Of a stretch of DNA of 55,699 nt, positions 44,964 to 54,026 are shown piece after piece. The DNA lies in the NCBI GenBank assembly GCA_002724575.1, contig PBPC01000001.1, positions 22,296 to 77,994 on the forward strand, written 5' to 3'. This DNA comes from Gemmatimonadota bacterium (GTDB taxonomy: Bacteria; Gemmatimonadota; Gemmatimonadetes; Longimicrobiales; Gaopeijiaceae). Position numbers and translations under genes: made by a program. The notes beneath the pieces were generated by a model. It did not search any database, had not been told where the DNA came from, and worked only from the letters and a program-made list of their open reading frames with translations. Each line of letters starts with the position of its first letter. Position 1 is the stretch's first letter.

Positions 44964-46145
44964 ATGGCTAATTCTCGAACGCGAACGGCCCGACGAACTC
45001 ATCTCTTTACAGAGTCCGTCATCCGTGAGATGACACGGGTAGCACAGGAGCATGATGCTATTAATCTCGCTCAAGGCTTCCCTGATTTCTCTGCACCAGA
45101 ACTCCTTAAGGAGGCCGCATGTGCCGCCATCCGTGCTGATATCAATCAGTATGCGATCACCTGGGGAACGGTAAATCTTCGACAAGCACTCGCGGAGAAA
45201 TACGCTGAACGCTACAGCATGGAAGTTGATACAGAGCAAGAGATCACGGTCACATGCGGAGCGACGGAAGCTATGGCTGCCGTGATGCTTTCTATCGTCG
45301 AACCTGGTGATGAGGTGATCGTTTTAGAACCTTTCTATGAAAATTATGGACCTGATGCAGTTCTCTCAGATGCGACACCAGTTTTTCTCACGTTAGAGGC
45401 TCCAGCTTACCGCCTTGAAAGAGATCACCTAGAGGCCCTCATTACCAATCGCACTCGGGCAATCGTGGTGAACACTCCTAATAATCCGACAGGCAGGGTC
45501 TTCGACCGCGAAGAACTGCAAATGATTGCTGACCTTTGTCTCAAGTATGACATCTTGGCGATCACGGATGAGATTTACGAACACATTTATTACGAAGGCG
45601 AGCATCACGTTCTGGCTACGTTCGATGGAATGCGAGATCGTACCATAATCATAAGTGGCCTCTCAAAGACCTTCAGCGTGACTGGATGGCGTATAGGTAC
45701 AATCATTGCTCCACCTGATCTGACTGACGCCATCCGCAAGGTTCACGATTTTCTAACGGTAGGTGCACCGGCGCCTTTGCAAGAAGCTTGCGCTGTAGGT
45801 ATCCGTGAACTCGGAGCAAGTTACTACGAGGGACTGACAGTCGATTATCAGGAGAGACGCGACGTCTTTCTCTCGGCACTCAAGGATTCCAGGTTCAAGT
45901 TTAGTACACCAGAAGGCGCTTATTATGTACTCGCTGACTTTAGTGCTCTCTCATCAGAGGACGATACGACATTCTCTAAGAGGCTAACTAAGGAGGGAGG
46001 CGTAGCTCCCGTACCAGGCTCCAGCTTCTTTAATATCCCGGAACGCGGACATTCAGTTGTGCGTTTCGCGTTCTGCAAGACAATCAAAACACTTGAAGCT
46101 GCGGGTGAGCGCCTCCGCGAATTCGCGTCGAATGAGTACAGCTGA
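44964..46145 (+). CDS. Class I/II aminotransferase (methionine/kynurenine aminotransferase-like)
   Basis: PLP enzyme of fold type I, about 393 residues from the ATG at 44964; a TTG at 44907 is also in frame. Motifs are AINLAQGFPDFSAPELLKEAA, the PLP-stacking VTCGATEAMAAVML, VNTPNNPTGRVF, AITDEIYEHIYYEG and the Schiff-base lysine in ISGLSKTFSVTGWRIG. It ends with VPGSSFF and a carboxylate-binding arginine in VRFAFCKT. The set is closest to YbdL/kynurenine aminotransferases that act on methionine, aromatic amino acids or glutamine keto-acids. Exact donor unknown. The downstream membrane protein frame begins 20 bp after the stop or later. Confidence 0.88.
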   Translation: MANSRTRTARRTHLFTESVIREMTRVAQEHDAINLAQGFPDFSAPELLKEAACAAIRADINQYAITWGTVNLRQALAEKYAERYSMEVDTEQEITVTCGATEAMAAVMLSIVEPGDEVIVLEPFYENYGPDAVLSDATPVFLTLEAPAYRLERDHLEALITNRTRAIVVNTPNNPTGRVFDREELQMIADLCLKYDILAITDEIYEHIYYEGEHHVLATFDGMRDRTIIISGLSKTFSVTGWRIGTIIAPPDLTDAIRKVHDFLTVGAPAPLQEACAVGIRELGASYYEGLTVDYQERRDVFLSALKDSRFKFSTPEGAYYVLADFSALSSEDDTTFSKRLTKEGGVAPVPGSSFFNIPERGHSVVRFAFCKTIKTLEAAGERLREFASNEYS

Positions 46146-46267
46146 AACCTAATCCCTGGCCTCTCTTGCCTCACCCCAAGGTCCATCCAAAAGGAACTAA
46201 GCCGAAAGAAGTAGCGAGTCTGATCAAGCTATTCGGATTCACTCCCACTGAATGCGTGGCTTCTATC

Positions 46268-46594
46268 ATGCCCAGGACGAGGGTATGGCGACTGAGCGGT
46301 GCTGTAAGAATTTTTGTTCTGTTCTTAGTTATAGCGAGCTTTGCCCTTTTCATCCCCCCCCACGGCGTATGGACAATCGGTGCTCTTACAGGGGGAGCCA
46401 TACTAGCACGCAGACGCTGGCTGGAACGATTTACGCTGTACTCCGTTCAGGGTAGCTGTCCTAAGTGCAAAGCCATGCTATCCGTGAAATCTGGACCCCT
46501 AAGAATCCCGCACCCCATCGCCTGTGACGGATGCCACCATATGGGCTCCCTAGAACTCCCGCATCTTGAGTTCAGCCCGGCCAATAGCGAATGA
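46268..46594 (+). CDS. Small membrane protein with C-terminal zinc ribbon
   Basis: Not recognised as a named family. From the ATG at 46268 it is 108 residues; the frame is open to a TTG at 46166, which would add 34. Two adjacent hydrophobic segments (about residues 12-28 and 33-44, VRIFVLFLVIASFALF and VWTIGALTGGAIL) are followed by basic residues and a cytoplasmic-looking zinc ribbon with CPKC and CDGC spaced by about 22 residues. Its stop overlaps the ATG of the SRPBCC gene (ATGA), which supports it being a real, translated gene and suggests the two products act together. Confidence 0.6.
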   Translation: MPRTRVWRLSGAVRIFVLFLVIASFALFIPPHGVWTIGALTGGAILARRRWLERFTLYSVQGSCPKCKAMLSVKSGPLRIPHPIACDGCHHMGSLELPHLEFSPANSE

Positions 46595-47151
46595 GAAGTC
46601 CTTTTGGTCCCGGAGTGACAATCTTAGGAAGTGGTGCAGTTATTCTGATCTCATTTCTATTTATTGGAATACTTCTACCCGGTACCTGGACTGCGGAAGC
46701 ATCAGCACGCTTACCAGCATCTCCCGAAGATGCGTTTCTACACCTGGACTCACCTACAGACTGGAGTCAATGGACGACCTGGCCGGATAGCGAGGTGCAG
46801 ATGATCGGACCACCAAGCGGAGCGGGATCGGGCTTTATTTGGGACGACCCAGAACTGGGAACCGGGGCCTTCACAATCGTAGAAGTACAAGAAGCAGAAA
46901 TAGTTCGATATCAAGTGGAAATGCAGGGTGGAACAATGCATATCGAGGGAGTGCTCGAACTGAGTCTCGAACAGGGAGATACTAGGATTCTATGGAGAGA
47001 AACAGGTGACCTCGGCGCAAACCCTTTAATGGGTTACTGGGCTCTCTCTATGGATCGAGTCCAAAGCGCAGAGCTAGAGAAGAGCTTGGATCGATTACTT
47101 CAGCTCTTGCAAGTGTCTAATGATTCTACTGATTCCGGGCCCAATCAATAA
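46591..47151 (+). CDS. Membrane-anchored SRPBCC (polyketide cyclase-like) protein
   Basis: A 186-residue protein with an N-terminal transmembrane segment (GAVILISFLFIGILLPG, residues about 15-31). A START/SRPBCC helix-grip domain follows: ARLPASPEDAFLHLDSPTDWSQWTTWPDSEVQ, then GSGFIWDDPELGTGAFTIVE and RILWRETGDLG. This matches the family often labelled polyketide cyclase/dehydrase and lipid transport. The ligand is unknown. It overlaps the small zinc-ribbon membrane protein by 4 bp at its start. Its last 26 bp overlap the 3' end of rho, which runs the other way. Confidence 0.78.
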   Translation: MRSPFGPGVTILGSGAVILISFLFIGILLPGTWTAEASARLPASPEDAFLHLDSPTDWSQWTTWPDSEVQMIGPPSGAGSGFIWDDPELGTGAFTIVEVQEAEIVRYQVEMQGGTMHIEGVLELSLEQGDTRILWRETGDLGANPLMGYWALSMDRVQSAELEKSLDRLLQLLQVSNDSTDSGPNQ

Positions 47152-48583
47152 GATCCCGATTACTTGAAGTCTTTCTCATCGCTCCAAGCAACTCCTGCAT
47201 CCCATCTGCTGATCCAGATCCAGAGAGCTGCCGTCTCATGGCATGCGACACCCAAAGCGCGTCAGCATCCAGAAGGAGTTCTTCTTTCCGCGTAGCTGAA
47301 GCCGGAATGTCGATCGCCGGATAGATCCTCCGATCCGCTAATTCTCGAGACAGCACCAGTTCACTATTTCCGGTGCCCTTGAACTCTTCAAAGATCACTT
47401 GGTCCATCCGAGAGCCGGTATCGACCAATGCGGTAGCAATGATCGTAAGAGAGCCACCGCCTTGAGTCTGGGCGATCTTTCGTGCACTCCCCAAGAAACG
47501 CTTCGGCTTCTCTAGCGAGTTCGAATCAAGGCCACCAGAGAGTGTCCGGCCACTGCCTGATTTGACCGAGTTATACGCACGCGCCATACGAGTAATCGAG
47601 TCTAGTATGATCACGACGTCCTCCCCCTGCTCTACACGTCGCCGTGCTCTCTCGAGTGTTATCTCAGCGACTTGGCAGTGTCGTTCGGCGGGGCGATCAA
47701 AAGTTGAAGCGATGACCTCACCAAATCCGCACTGCTCCATCTCCGTGACCTCCTCAGGTCTCTCGTCCACCAAAAGAATAAGGAGATGACACTCGGGGTT
47801 ATTCTTTACAATGCCCTCAGCCACTGCCTGAAGCACCATCGTTTTTCCAGCCTTCGCTGGAGCAACGATCATTGCACGCTGACCCTTACCAATCGGACAA
47901 ATCAGGTCAATAACACGATTTGTGTACTCTGGTTGTCCCAGAAACTCTCTCCCGCACTCTAGAACAAGTTGGTCCTCAGGATGCACCGCACTTAACTGCT
48001 GAAAGTCCGGTCGCCGTGTTGCTTCTTCAGCAGGATGGTCATTAACCCGAGCCAGGTGCGCTAACGGAGGACTCTTCCCAGGCCGGGCACTCCTACCCAC
48101 GATTCCCACCAATTCATCACCAGTGCGTAAACCGAACCGTTGGATAATTCGGGATCCTACGTAAATATCATCATTACCCGGAGTGTACCCAGATTCCCTC
48201 CGGCGCACGAAACCTGACCCACTACCGAGTACTTCGAGGATTCCTAAAGGACGTGATTCTGCTTCGAGTTGTTCGGGATCGTCTGGAAGTTGGGCCTTAA
48301 GTTCTTCTTCACTGTAATGGTGCTGACTTTGTCCGCGAGGCTTGCGACGCCTTCGCCCGCGGCGACGGCGACGGCGACGTGGGCGTCCTTGTCCACTATT
48401 ACCCTGTCGCCTCTGCGGTCTCTGATTTGCCTCTGGCTCAGCAGCGCCCTCGCTTTCGGCCGGTGACTTAGCTGGAGCATCAGAAGCCTCTGCCTGACCC
48501 TCCGGCGTAGCCGGAGCCTCTGGCTCAGTGAAGCCGTCTAACGTCGGTTGAATTTCTGGTGATTCTGACACGTCTGAATCCAT
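47126..48583 (-). CDS. rho: Transcription termination factor Rho
   Basis: RNA-dependent hexameric helicase that ends transcription, 485 residues. The cold-shock-like primary RNA site begins at about residue 105 ([29 protein letters not shown]). The ATPase core has Walker [13 protein letters not shown], Walker [18 protein letters not shown], the Q-loop [15 protein letters not shown] and the R-loop region [27 protein letters not shown]. The helical Rho_N domain that usually opens the protein is not recognisable. In its place is a 100-residue disordered stretch, acidic and Pro-rich, then Arg-rich ([18 protein letters not shown]). The gene is convergent with the SRPBCC gene, overlapping it by 26 bp. 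Confidence 0.95.
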   Translation of the reverse strand: MDSDVSESPEIQPTLDGFTEPEAPATPEGQAEASDAPAKSPAESEGAAEPEANQRPQRRQGNSGQGRPRRRRRRRGRRRRKPRGQSQHHYSEEELKAQLPDDPEQLEAESRPLGILEVLGSGSGFVRRRESGYTPGNDDIYVGSRIIQRFGLRTGDELVGIVGRSARPGKSPPLAHLARVNDHPAEEATRRPDFQQLSAVHPEDQLVLECGREFLGQPEYTNRVIDLICPIGKGQRAMIVAPAKAGKTMVLQAVAEGIVKNNPECHLLILLVDERPEEVTEMEQCGFGEVIASTFDRPAERHCQVAEITLERARRRVEQGEDVVIILDSITRMARAYNSVKSGSGRTLSGGLDSNSLEKPKRFLGSARKIAQTQGGGSLTIIATALVDTGSRMDQVIFEEFKGTGNSELVLSRELADRRIYPAIDIPASATRKEELLLDADALWVSHAMRRQLSGSGSADGMQELLGAMRKTSSNRDLIDWARNQ

Positions 48584-49019
48584 TTATACTTTACCTGGCG
48601 TCCCATGAGAGCAATTTGCCTCACAAACGCCTTCGGTAGAAACCCCGAAATAATCAGGAGTTGTGGACCGGTCCTCTTCAGGTGGCCAGGAGGCCACACT
48701 GGTACCGACGCATACCGCATCGGTCGGACAGAACAAATCTTCTACGAATAATGCCTGGGATCAAGTGTTGTGCATGCAGTGACACCCTACCCCGCACTTT
48801 GGGCTAAGGACAGGTTAAGCTCTCTACATACCCTCTGCCCCCAGAGCAACGTCTGTCCTCTCAGCACCCCAAATGTCTAATATATCGGACATAACGTCAC
48901 GTGGCTTCCGGCACCATAGATTATCCATAAACCATTGTGCCACATTGTTTTATATAGACTATTGTAAGAGTGGTATAGGTCGTGCATTTTATGTTCACAG
49001 CATCAATCTTTCCAGGAGA
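48584..49019. other. 436-bp intergenic region between rho and the divergent secreted-protein gene
   Basis: The longest gene-free stretch in the window. On the rho side there is possible leader structure: GTGGCC-AGGA-GGCCAC at 48682-48697, the palindrome GGACCGGTCC at 48665-48674, and a CCGAC/GTCGG pair further upstream. Rho genes in some bacteria have attenuated leaders, so this may be the rho 5' untranslated region. On the plus side an AT-rich stretch around 48930-48970 precedes the secreted-protein gene, but no consensus promoter was found. I see no tRNA, no terminator with a U-tract and no convincing ORF. Confidence 0.5.
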
Positions 49020-50300
49020 ATGAAGGTGTCCACTAGAGCTCGGACCAGCACTGTTTTGGTCTTCTTAATCGGGCTATCTGTGGTCGCAGCGGAAGCTCAG
49101 AGAGGGTTGCTATTTACCGTCGCTAACACCCCGATGGTGAGTAATCCAGCCTTTAGCGGGTTTTCGTTGCAACTATTCCCCCAAGCGCCGCTTGGCTATC
49201 TACAGATGGGTTCAGCCTTCCACACGCCCTACGCTGAATTCAGGTACGACATCTATTCCGGGCGCATGGGCGTACACCAACCTCGGTATTTCCGCCCTAT
49301 ACATCACCCCTGCTGGAATTACTCATGGGATCCTTTCTTAGGCCTTTTCAATGACTGGATATGGGGTTGTGATCTTCTCCCTGGCCAGGCGTACGGATCG
49401 ACCTATCGACCCTGGAATCGTATTTTTGTATGGACATCCTTCCATTCACGAACTCCACCCCACGCATTCACATATTGGAGGGATCCGTTCGTACCTCCCT
49501 GGGGTCCCCGTTGGACACAAGACCCATGGGCACCATTCTGGGATGGGTACTGGGATGAGCCGGGCTTCGGAGGACACTACCCTGCCCCCTACCCGGCTAT
49601 GCCCGCAATTGCTGAAGCTGAAGCCCCAACTCGAACAGCTACACGTCGTCCATCCTCACGGATAGCCTCACCCCGGGGGTACGGAGAGGGTTCAGCCAGG
49701 GTTCCGGGCCGTTCTGCCGTTCCAAGGGCCTCAAATCCTCCCGGCAGATGGCAGGGGATCCCTGTTTTGGATTCCAGAGATCCTAAAGAACCAACAGCAA
49801 GGCCTACGGCTAAGGGGGCTGAGCCTCCGCCATCCGACTTCATATACCCCCCTTCAGCGCACCCCTCCGCAGATCCAAGAAGAGGAAGTAGAGCGGGATC
49901 AGGAAAAACTGCTAAGGCCCCCCGACCATCAGACCGTATCGGTCTAGGTACAATTTCAGGGACAAAAGCCGGACCGAGGTCGAAGCCTAAGAGCCGCGAC
50001 CGGTCCCCTTATCCAAGCTTCGACCGGAGCCCTGCACCTGGAAATGGAGCCTCCAATCATCCTTCAATCGGCAGAAGGCCTTCTCCAAGAACACAAGGCC
50101 AGCCTAAAGCCTATCCTCAATCTTCAGGACCCAAAGCTGAACCCAATCCTGCACCCAGGGCTAAGGTTGCCCCTCCCCCGTCCCGAGCACCAAAAGTTCG
50201 TGCAACCCCAAGAACGTCTCCAAAGATGAGTCCGAGACCATCTCGCCAGACATCCCGGTCCCCTTCTACCGCCCGGAGAGCACAACGCCCCGGAAACTGA
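49020..50300 (+). CDS. Unrecognised secreted protein, aromatic-rich then Pro/Ser/Arg-rich
   Basis: I do not recognise the family. The ATG at 49020 has AGGAG just upstream and gives 426 residues; the frame is open to 48873, but that extension looks non-coding. A signal peptide (STVLVFLIGLSVVAAEAQ) is followed by about 150 residues crowded with Trp, Tyr, Phe, His and Pro, in short blocks such as WDPFLGLFNDWIW and DPWAPFWDGYWDEPGFGGHY. From about residue 200 to the end the chain is low-complexity, rich in Pro, Ser, Arg, Lys and Gly, strongly basic and likely disordered. A role binding nucleic acid, polysaccharide or cell surface is possible, but nothing in the sequence proves it. It converges with hutI, leaving a 6-bp gap. 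Confidence 0.6.
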   Translation: MKVSTRARTSTVLVFLIGLSVVAAEAQRGLLFTVANTPMVSNPAFSGFSLQLFPQAPLGYLQMGSAFHTPYAEFRYDIYSGRMGVHQPRYFRPIHHPCWNYSWDPFLGLFNDWIWGCDLLPGQAYGSTYRPWNRIFVWTSFHSRTPPHAFTYWRDPFVPPWGPRWTQDPWAPFWDGYWDEPGFGGHYPAPYPAMPAIAEAEAPTRTATRRPSSRIASPRGYGEGSARVPGRSAVPRASNPPGRWQGIPVLDSRDPKEPTARPTAKGAEPPPSDFIYPPSAHPSADPRRGSRAGSGKTAKAPRPSDRIGLGTISGTKAGPRSKPKSRDRSPYPSFDRSPAPGNGASNHPSIGRRPSPRTQGQPKAYPQSSGPKAEPNPAPRAKVAPPPSRAPKVRATPRTSPKMSPRPSRQTSRSPSTARRAQRPGN

Positions 50301-50306
50301 AGAACG

Positions 50307-51545
50307 CTAAGACAGCCTAAGAACACCTGCCTGAACCACAGCTCCACAAGGATTCGGCCCGATCCAGTAGGAAAGTTCCGATGGGTGGTCAATATCCCAG
50401 AGCACCAAGTCCGCGCTGGATCCTTCTCTCAAAACCCCTCGATCGCCCTGCATCCCAAGAACCTTGGCAGCGTTGCGGGTCATCCCGCATAGTGCCTCTT
50501 CTGGGTTAAGTCCAAACAAGACACAAGCCATATTCATTGCTATAAGTGGTGAATTGATCGGAGACGACCCTGGATTCAAATCGGTAGCAATCGCGATTGA
50601 AATACCTTGAGAGCGTAACACATCGACTGGAGGCATCTGCTCTTCACCCAGGAAGTAAAAAGCACCCGGTAATAACACGGCACTTGTCCCCGATTTTGCC
50701 ATCGCCTGGATTCCAGCCTCCGAAGCATACTCGAGGTGATCTGCTGATACGGCTCCGACTCGTGCTGCCAGAGCTGCTCCACCGGAGTCCGATAGTTGAT
50801 CAGCATGGACTCTGATTGGCAGGCCGTACCGTCTACCGGCTGTGAATATTCTTTCACATTCCTCGGGAGTGAATGCGATTCCTTCACAAAACGCATCGAT
50901 CCCGTCAGCCAACCCCTCGTCTATCACCTTCGGTATCATCGTCTCACAAATAAGATCAATGTACCCTGAGCGATCAGCCACATACTCAGGAGCAAGGGCA
51001 TGGGCACCAAGAAATGTTGTCCGGACAGCCACCGGGTGTTCTGTGCCTAGACGCCTCGCTACGCGCAGCATGCGCAACTCTGTCTCAACATCAAGACCGT
51101 AGCCTGATTTTACTTCAACCGTTGTTACACCAAACGACTGTAACGTGCTAAGTCGTCTTGAGGCACCTGAGAACAGTTCTTCGTCTGTCGCTCTGCGCGT
51201 GGCTTTAACAGTTGAGGCTATACCTCCCCCTCCTCGTGCGATTTCCTCGTAACTGGCACCTTGGAGTCTCATTTCGAACTCTCGAGCTCGATCGCCAGCA
51301 AATACCAAATGAGTGTGGCAGTCAATCAGACCAGGAGTAACCCAACGACCTTTGGCATCCAGAATGCTGGCCGCGTCTTCTCTAAATCTTGAAGAGAGAG
51401 CGGACATAGCTCCGACCCACTCGATTCGATCACCTGAAATCGCTACTCCACCATTGGCAATCTCGCCATACGGCAAAGGATTAGGCGCGCTTTCATTCAT
51501 CGTAGCGAGCATAGCATTTTCTATTAATAGATCGCAGGACACCAC
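50307..51545 (-). CDS. hutI: Imidazolonepropionase
   Basis: Third step of histidine degradation: hydrolyses 4-imidazolone-5-propionate to N-formimidoyl-glutamate. The 412-residue amidohydrolase has the metal motif GLIDCHTHLVFAGDRAREFEMRLQG in adjoining segments, the loop GGGGIASTVKATR, VEVKSGYGLDVETELRML, FLGAHALAPEY and the metal His in RVHADQLSDSGGAALA. The catalytic end reads IATDLNPGSSPINSPLIAMNMAC. Start is a GTG at 51545. It is divergent from hutF across about 45 bp, so the two probably share a control region. hutH and hutU are not in the window. Confidence 0.95.
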   Translation of the reverse strand: MVSCDLLIENAMLATMNESAPNPLPYGEIANGGVAISGDRIEWVGAMSALSSRFREDAASILDAKGRWVTPGLIDCHTHLVFAGDRAREFEMRLQGASYEEIARGGGGIASTVKATRRATDEELFSGASRRLSTLQSFGVTTVEVKSGYGLDVETELRMLRVARRLGTEHPVAVRTTFLGAHALAPEYVADRSGYIDLICETMIPKVIDEGLADGIDAFCEGIAFTPEECERIFTAGRRYGLPIRVHADQLSDSGGAALAARVGAVSADHLEYASEAGIQAMAKSGTSAVLLPGAFYFLGEEQMPPVDVLRSQGISIAIATDLNPGSSPINSPLIAMNMACVLFGLNPEEALCGMTRNAAKVLGMQGDRGVLREGSSADLVLWDIDHPSELSYWIGPNPCGAVVQAGVLRLS

Positions 51546-51590
51546 ATGAACCCCTGATTGTCGCTAACTTGCGATGTCAATCTACACTCG

Positions 51591-52970
51591 ATGGCCATGA
51601 CCGACCTCTTTTTCAAATCTGCACTCCTTCCCTCAGGCTGGGAATCCTCAGTCAGGATCTCCGTCTCAGAGGATGGTTGGATCCAGCAAATCATGTCTGG
51701 AACATCTTCTGATAGGTGTAAGCACGTGCCCGGCATGGCTGTGCCAGGAGTACCTAATCTTCACTCACATGCATTTCAGCGAGCGATGGCTGGCCTAGCG
51801 GAGCGGGGCACTTCTAGCACAGACACGTTTTGGTCTTGGCGCGAACGCATGTACTCATTCCTGGAACGTTTGTCTCCGGAAGACGTGGAAGCGATCGCAA
51901 CCCAGTTGTATGTGGAACTACTGCGCCATGGCTTCACCTCAGTGACTGAATTTCATTATCTCCGGAATGATATCGATGGCAGCGCCTACCAAGATCCAGT
52001 GGCGATGGGCCAACGAATTCTGAGTGCCGCTGATCAAGCAGGTATCGGTGCCACACTCCTACCTGTGCTCTATCGAGCTTCGGATTTTGGCAATAAGCCA
52101 CCCGCTCCAGAACAAAAACGCTTCGTAGCTGATGTTGATGACCTCATCAGTGACATAGTTGCACTGAAAGACTCTACAGCGAACAAACCGCAATATCGTA
52201 TCGGCTTAGCTGTCCATTCACTGCGCGCGGTTGCACCCGAAGATCTTGCCTACGCTGTCAGCTCTTTCAGAGATATTGATAATGAGGGCCCAATTCACAT
52301 CCACATAGCTGAGCAAGCAAGAGAAGTGACCGACTGCCTGGCATGGTCAGGAGCACGCCCGGTAGAGTGGCTCCTTACTAATGCGCCAGTCGATGAATAT
52401 TGGTGCACGATCCATGCAACCCACATGACGGCTGAAGAGGCAACCCGTCTCGCAGCTTCAGGGGCTGTGGTAGGGCTCTGTCCGACTACCGAGGCGAATC
52501 TAGGTGACGGTCTATTTCGATTTGAGGATTTCTCCAACGCAGAGGGCAACTGGGGTGTGGGTACCGACTCCCATGTCAGCGTAAGCCCCATCGCGGAACT
52601 CCGGTTACTTGAATATGGACAGCGAATCGCTCGGCAAGAGCGGAACATTGCGGCTGGCGCCCAAGATCGATCTACCGGAAAAGCACTCCTTCAACATGCT
52701 TGGACCGGGGGATCACAGGCTTCTGGGAGATCGACAGGAGCACTCGAAGTAGGCCAGCGTGCTGACATTCTTAGTCTCAATGAAAATCACCCTACCCTAG
52801 TGGGACGAGCGGGTGATGAGATCCTCGATTCATGGATCTTCTCGGGTGAACACACACCTGTTCAGAATGTCATAGTCGGCGGAAAATGGGTCATTCGTAA
52901 TGGACATCACGAACGTGAGGAAGAAATCCTCAATAACTATGCGACTGTGCTGAGACGGCTTAGTAGCTAG
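51591..52970 (+). CDS. hutF: Formimidoylglutamate deiminase
   Basis: Deiminates N-formimidoyl-glutamate to N-formyl-glutamate and ammonia, the fourth step of the five-step histidine pathway. The ATG at 51591 gives 459 residues; the frame is open to a TTG at 51558. Motifs are the metal site GVPNLHSHAFQRAMAGLAE, FWSWRERMYSFLERLSPED, TSVTEFHYLRND, HIHIAEQAREVTDCL, WCTIHATHMTAEEA and the aspartate region WGVGTDSHVSVSPIAELRLLEYGQR. These fit HutF rather than a guanine deaminase. The formylglutamate deformylase (HutG) needed next was not found here. Confidence 0.93.
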   Translation: MAMTDLFFKSALLPSGWESSVRISVSEDGWIQQIMSGTSSDRCKHVPGMAVPGVPNLHSHAFQRAMAGLAERGTSSTDTFWSWRERMYSFLERLSPEDVEAIATQLYVELLRHGFTSVTEFHYLRNDIDGSAYQDPVAMGQRILSAADQAGIGATLLPVLYRASDFGNKPPAPEQKRFVADVDDLISDIVALKDSTANKPQYRIGLAVHSLRAVAPEDLAYAVSSFRDIDNEGPIHIHIAEQAREVTDCLAWSGARPVEWLLTNAPVDEYWCTIHATHMTAEEATRLAASGAVVGLCPTTEANLGDGLFRFEDFSNAEGNWGVGTDSHVSVSPIAELRLLEYGQRIARQERNIAAGAQDRSTGKALLQHAWTGGSQASGRSTGALEVGQRADILSLNENHPTLVGRAGDEILDSWIFSGEHTPVQNVIVGGKWVIRNGHHEREEEILNNYATVLRRLSS

Positions 52971-52997
52971 TTCCATCACTCTAGAATCGAAATACAT

Positions 52998-53945
52998 ATG
53001 ACGAGCTTACAATTCCATCCAGTAACCAAGCGGCCGACCTTGCTTGCTATCTGGACAATTCTAGCGATGTCAGTCCCTGCCCTAGTCTCCGCTCAAGAGA
53101 TCATGCTCAAATGGGGTTTTGTAGAAGGGAATGAGCAGGTTCTGCAGTTGACCAATCGCATGGAAATATCGATGCCTATTGGCTTCGCCTCTCAGGTGAT
53201 GGATCAATCCATACGAATGCGTCAAACCGTACAGAGTGTTGAGTCGAACGGAGATGCAACGGTCACGGTTACCACCGAACACATCCGTATGGAAGGGGTC
53301 GGCCCTGGCGGAGACCAACTTTACGATTCTGACTCAGGTGATACTCCGACCGATCCAGCGATCCTGGGTGCTGCTGCTATGGTGGGGCAGGATTATTCTA
53401 TGGTTGTCGGAGCAGATGGCACGGTAAAGTCGATCCAAGGAATTGAAGAATTGATCGAGAGTATGCGAAGCTCAGTCCCACCTGACGTTGCTCCAATGTT
53501 GGGTGAAATGTTCAATGCACAGACCCTCACTGAAATTGCACAACAGGGCGTGCAAATCCTTCCCACTGACCCAATCAGTCCGGGAGGTTCATGGCAGATA
53601 TCTTTCACCATGCCTAACCCACTGTTAGGGGAAGTGATTAATACTCTCACCTTCATTCTTGATGGGATAGAAGAACGAGACGGACGAACGGTAGCCCTCC
53701 TCTCGAGCACCGGAGAGATAGTCGCTGATACTCCGGAGGACCTAGCAGGACTGCCGATGGAGATGGACGTGGATGCGGAGATGACTGGCTTTTTGATCTT
53801 TGATGTGGATCGCGGCCTAGTGCTCTCATCGTCCACCACGACTGAGATGACGATGACAATGTCTGGACCAGATGGTTCATCGATGACAATGCCCATGACG
53901 ACTACCAGCAGCTTGGAACTGCTCGAGTACATCCCTAGGAGTTAA
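52998..53945 (+). CDS. DUF6263-like secreted protein
   Basis: A 315-residue exported protein. The signal peptide spans about residues 13-32 (LLAIWTILAMSVPALVSAQ). The mature part reads as a beta-rich domain with repeated strands, for example LQLTNRMEISMP, IRMRQTVQSVESNGDATVTVTTEHIRM in parts, SPGGSWQISFTMP and DGRTVALLSSTGEI. The C-terminal strands are rich in Thr, Met and Ser (TTTEMTMTMSGPDG). The arrangement recalls DUF6263 proteins, with a hydrophobic cavity-like fold, but no function is established. It follows hutF by 27 bp on the same strand, which may be chance. Confidence 0.55.
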   Translation: MTSLQFHPVTKRPTLLAIWTILAMSVPALVSAQEIMLKWGFVEGNEQVLQLTNRMEISMPIGFASQVMDQSIRMRQTVQSVESNGDATVTVTTEHIRMEGVGPGGDQLYDSDSGDTPTDPAILGAAAMVGQDYSMVVGADGTVKSIQGIEELIESMRSSVPPDVAPMLGEMFNAQTLTEIAQQGVQILPTDPISPGGSWQISFTMPNPLLGEVINTLTFILDGIEERDGRTVALLSSTGEIVADTPEDLAGLPMEMDVDAEMTGFLIFDVDRGLVLSSSTTTEMTMTMSGPDGSSMTMPMTTTSSLELLEYIPRS

Positions 53946-54026
53946 GAGTTGGCATATCATGGGATCACAACTCATCCTAGATTCTGCCCCCTCATCCCTG
54001 AAGAACGGTATTAAAGGAGAGAACAT

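Noticed and set aside
48538-48720. 60-residue minus-strand open frame upstream of rho
   Set aside because: It overlaps the rho start in another frame, has no ribosome-binding site and no recognisable sequence.
53946-53973. Hairpin GAGTTG/CAACTC after the DUF6263-like gene
   Set aside because: The 16-base loop and lack of a T-run make a terminator or leader element unproven.
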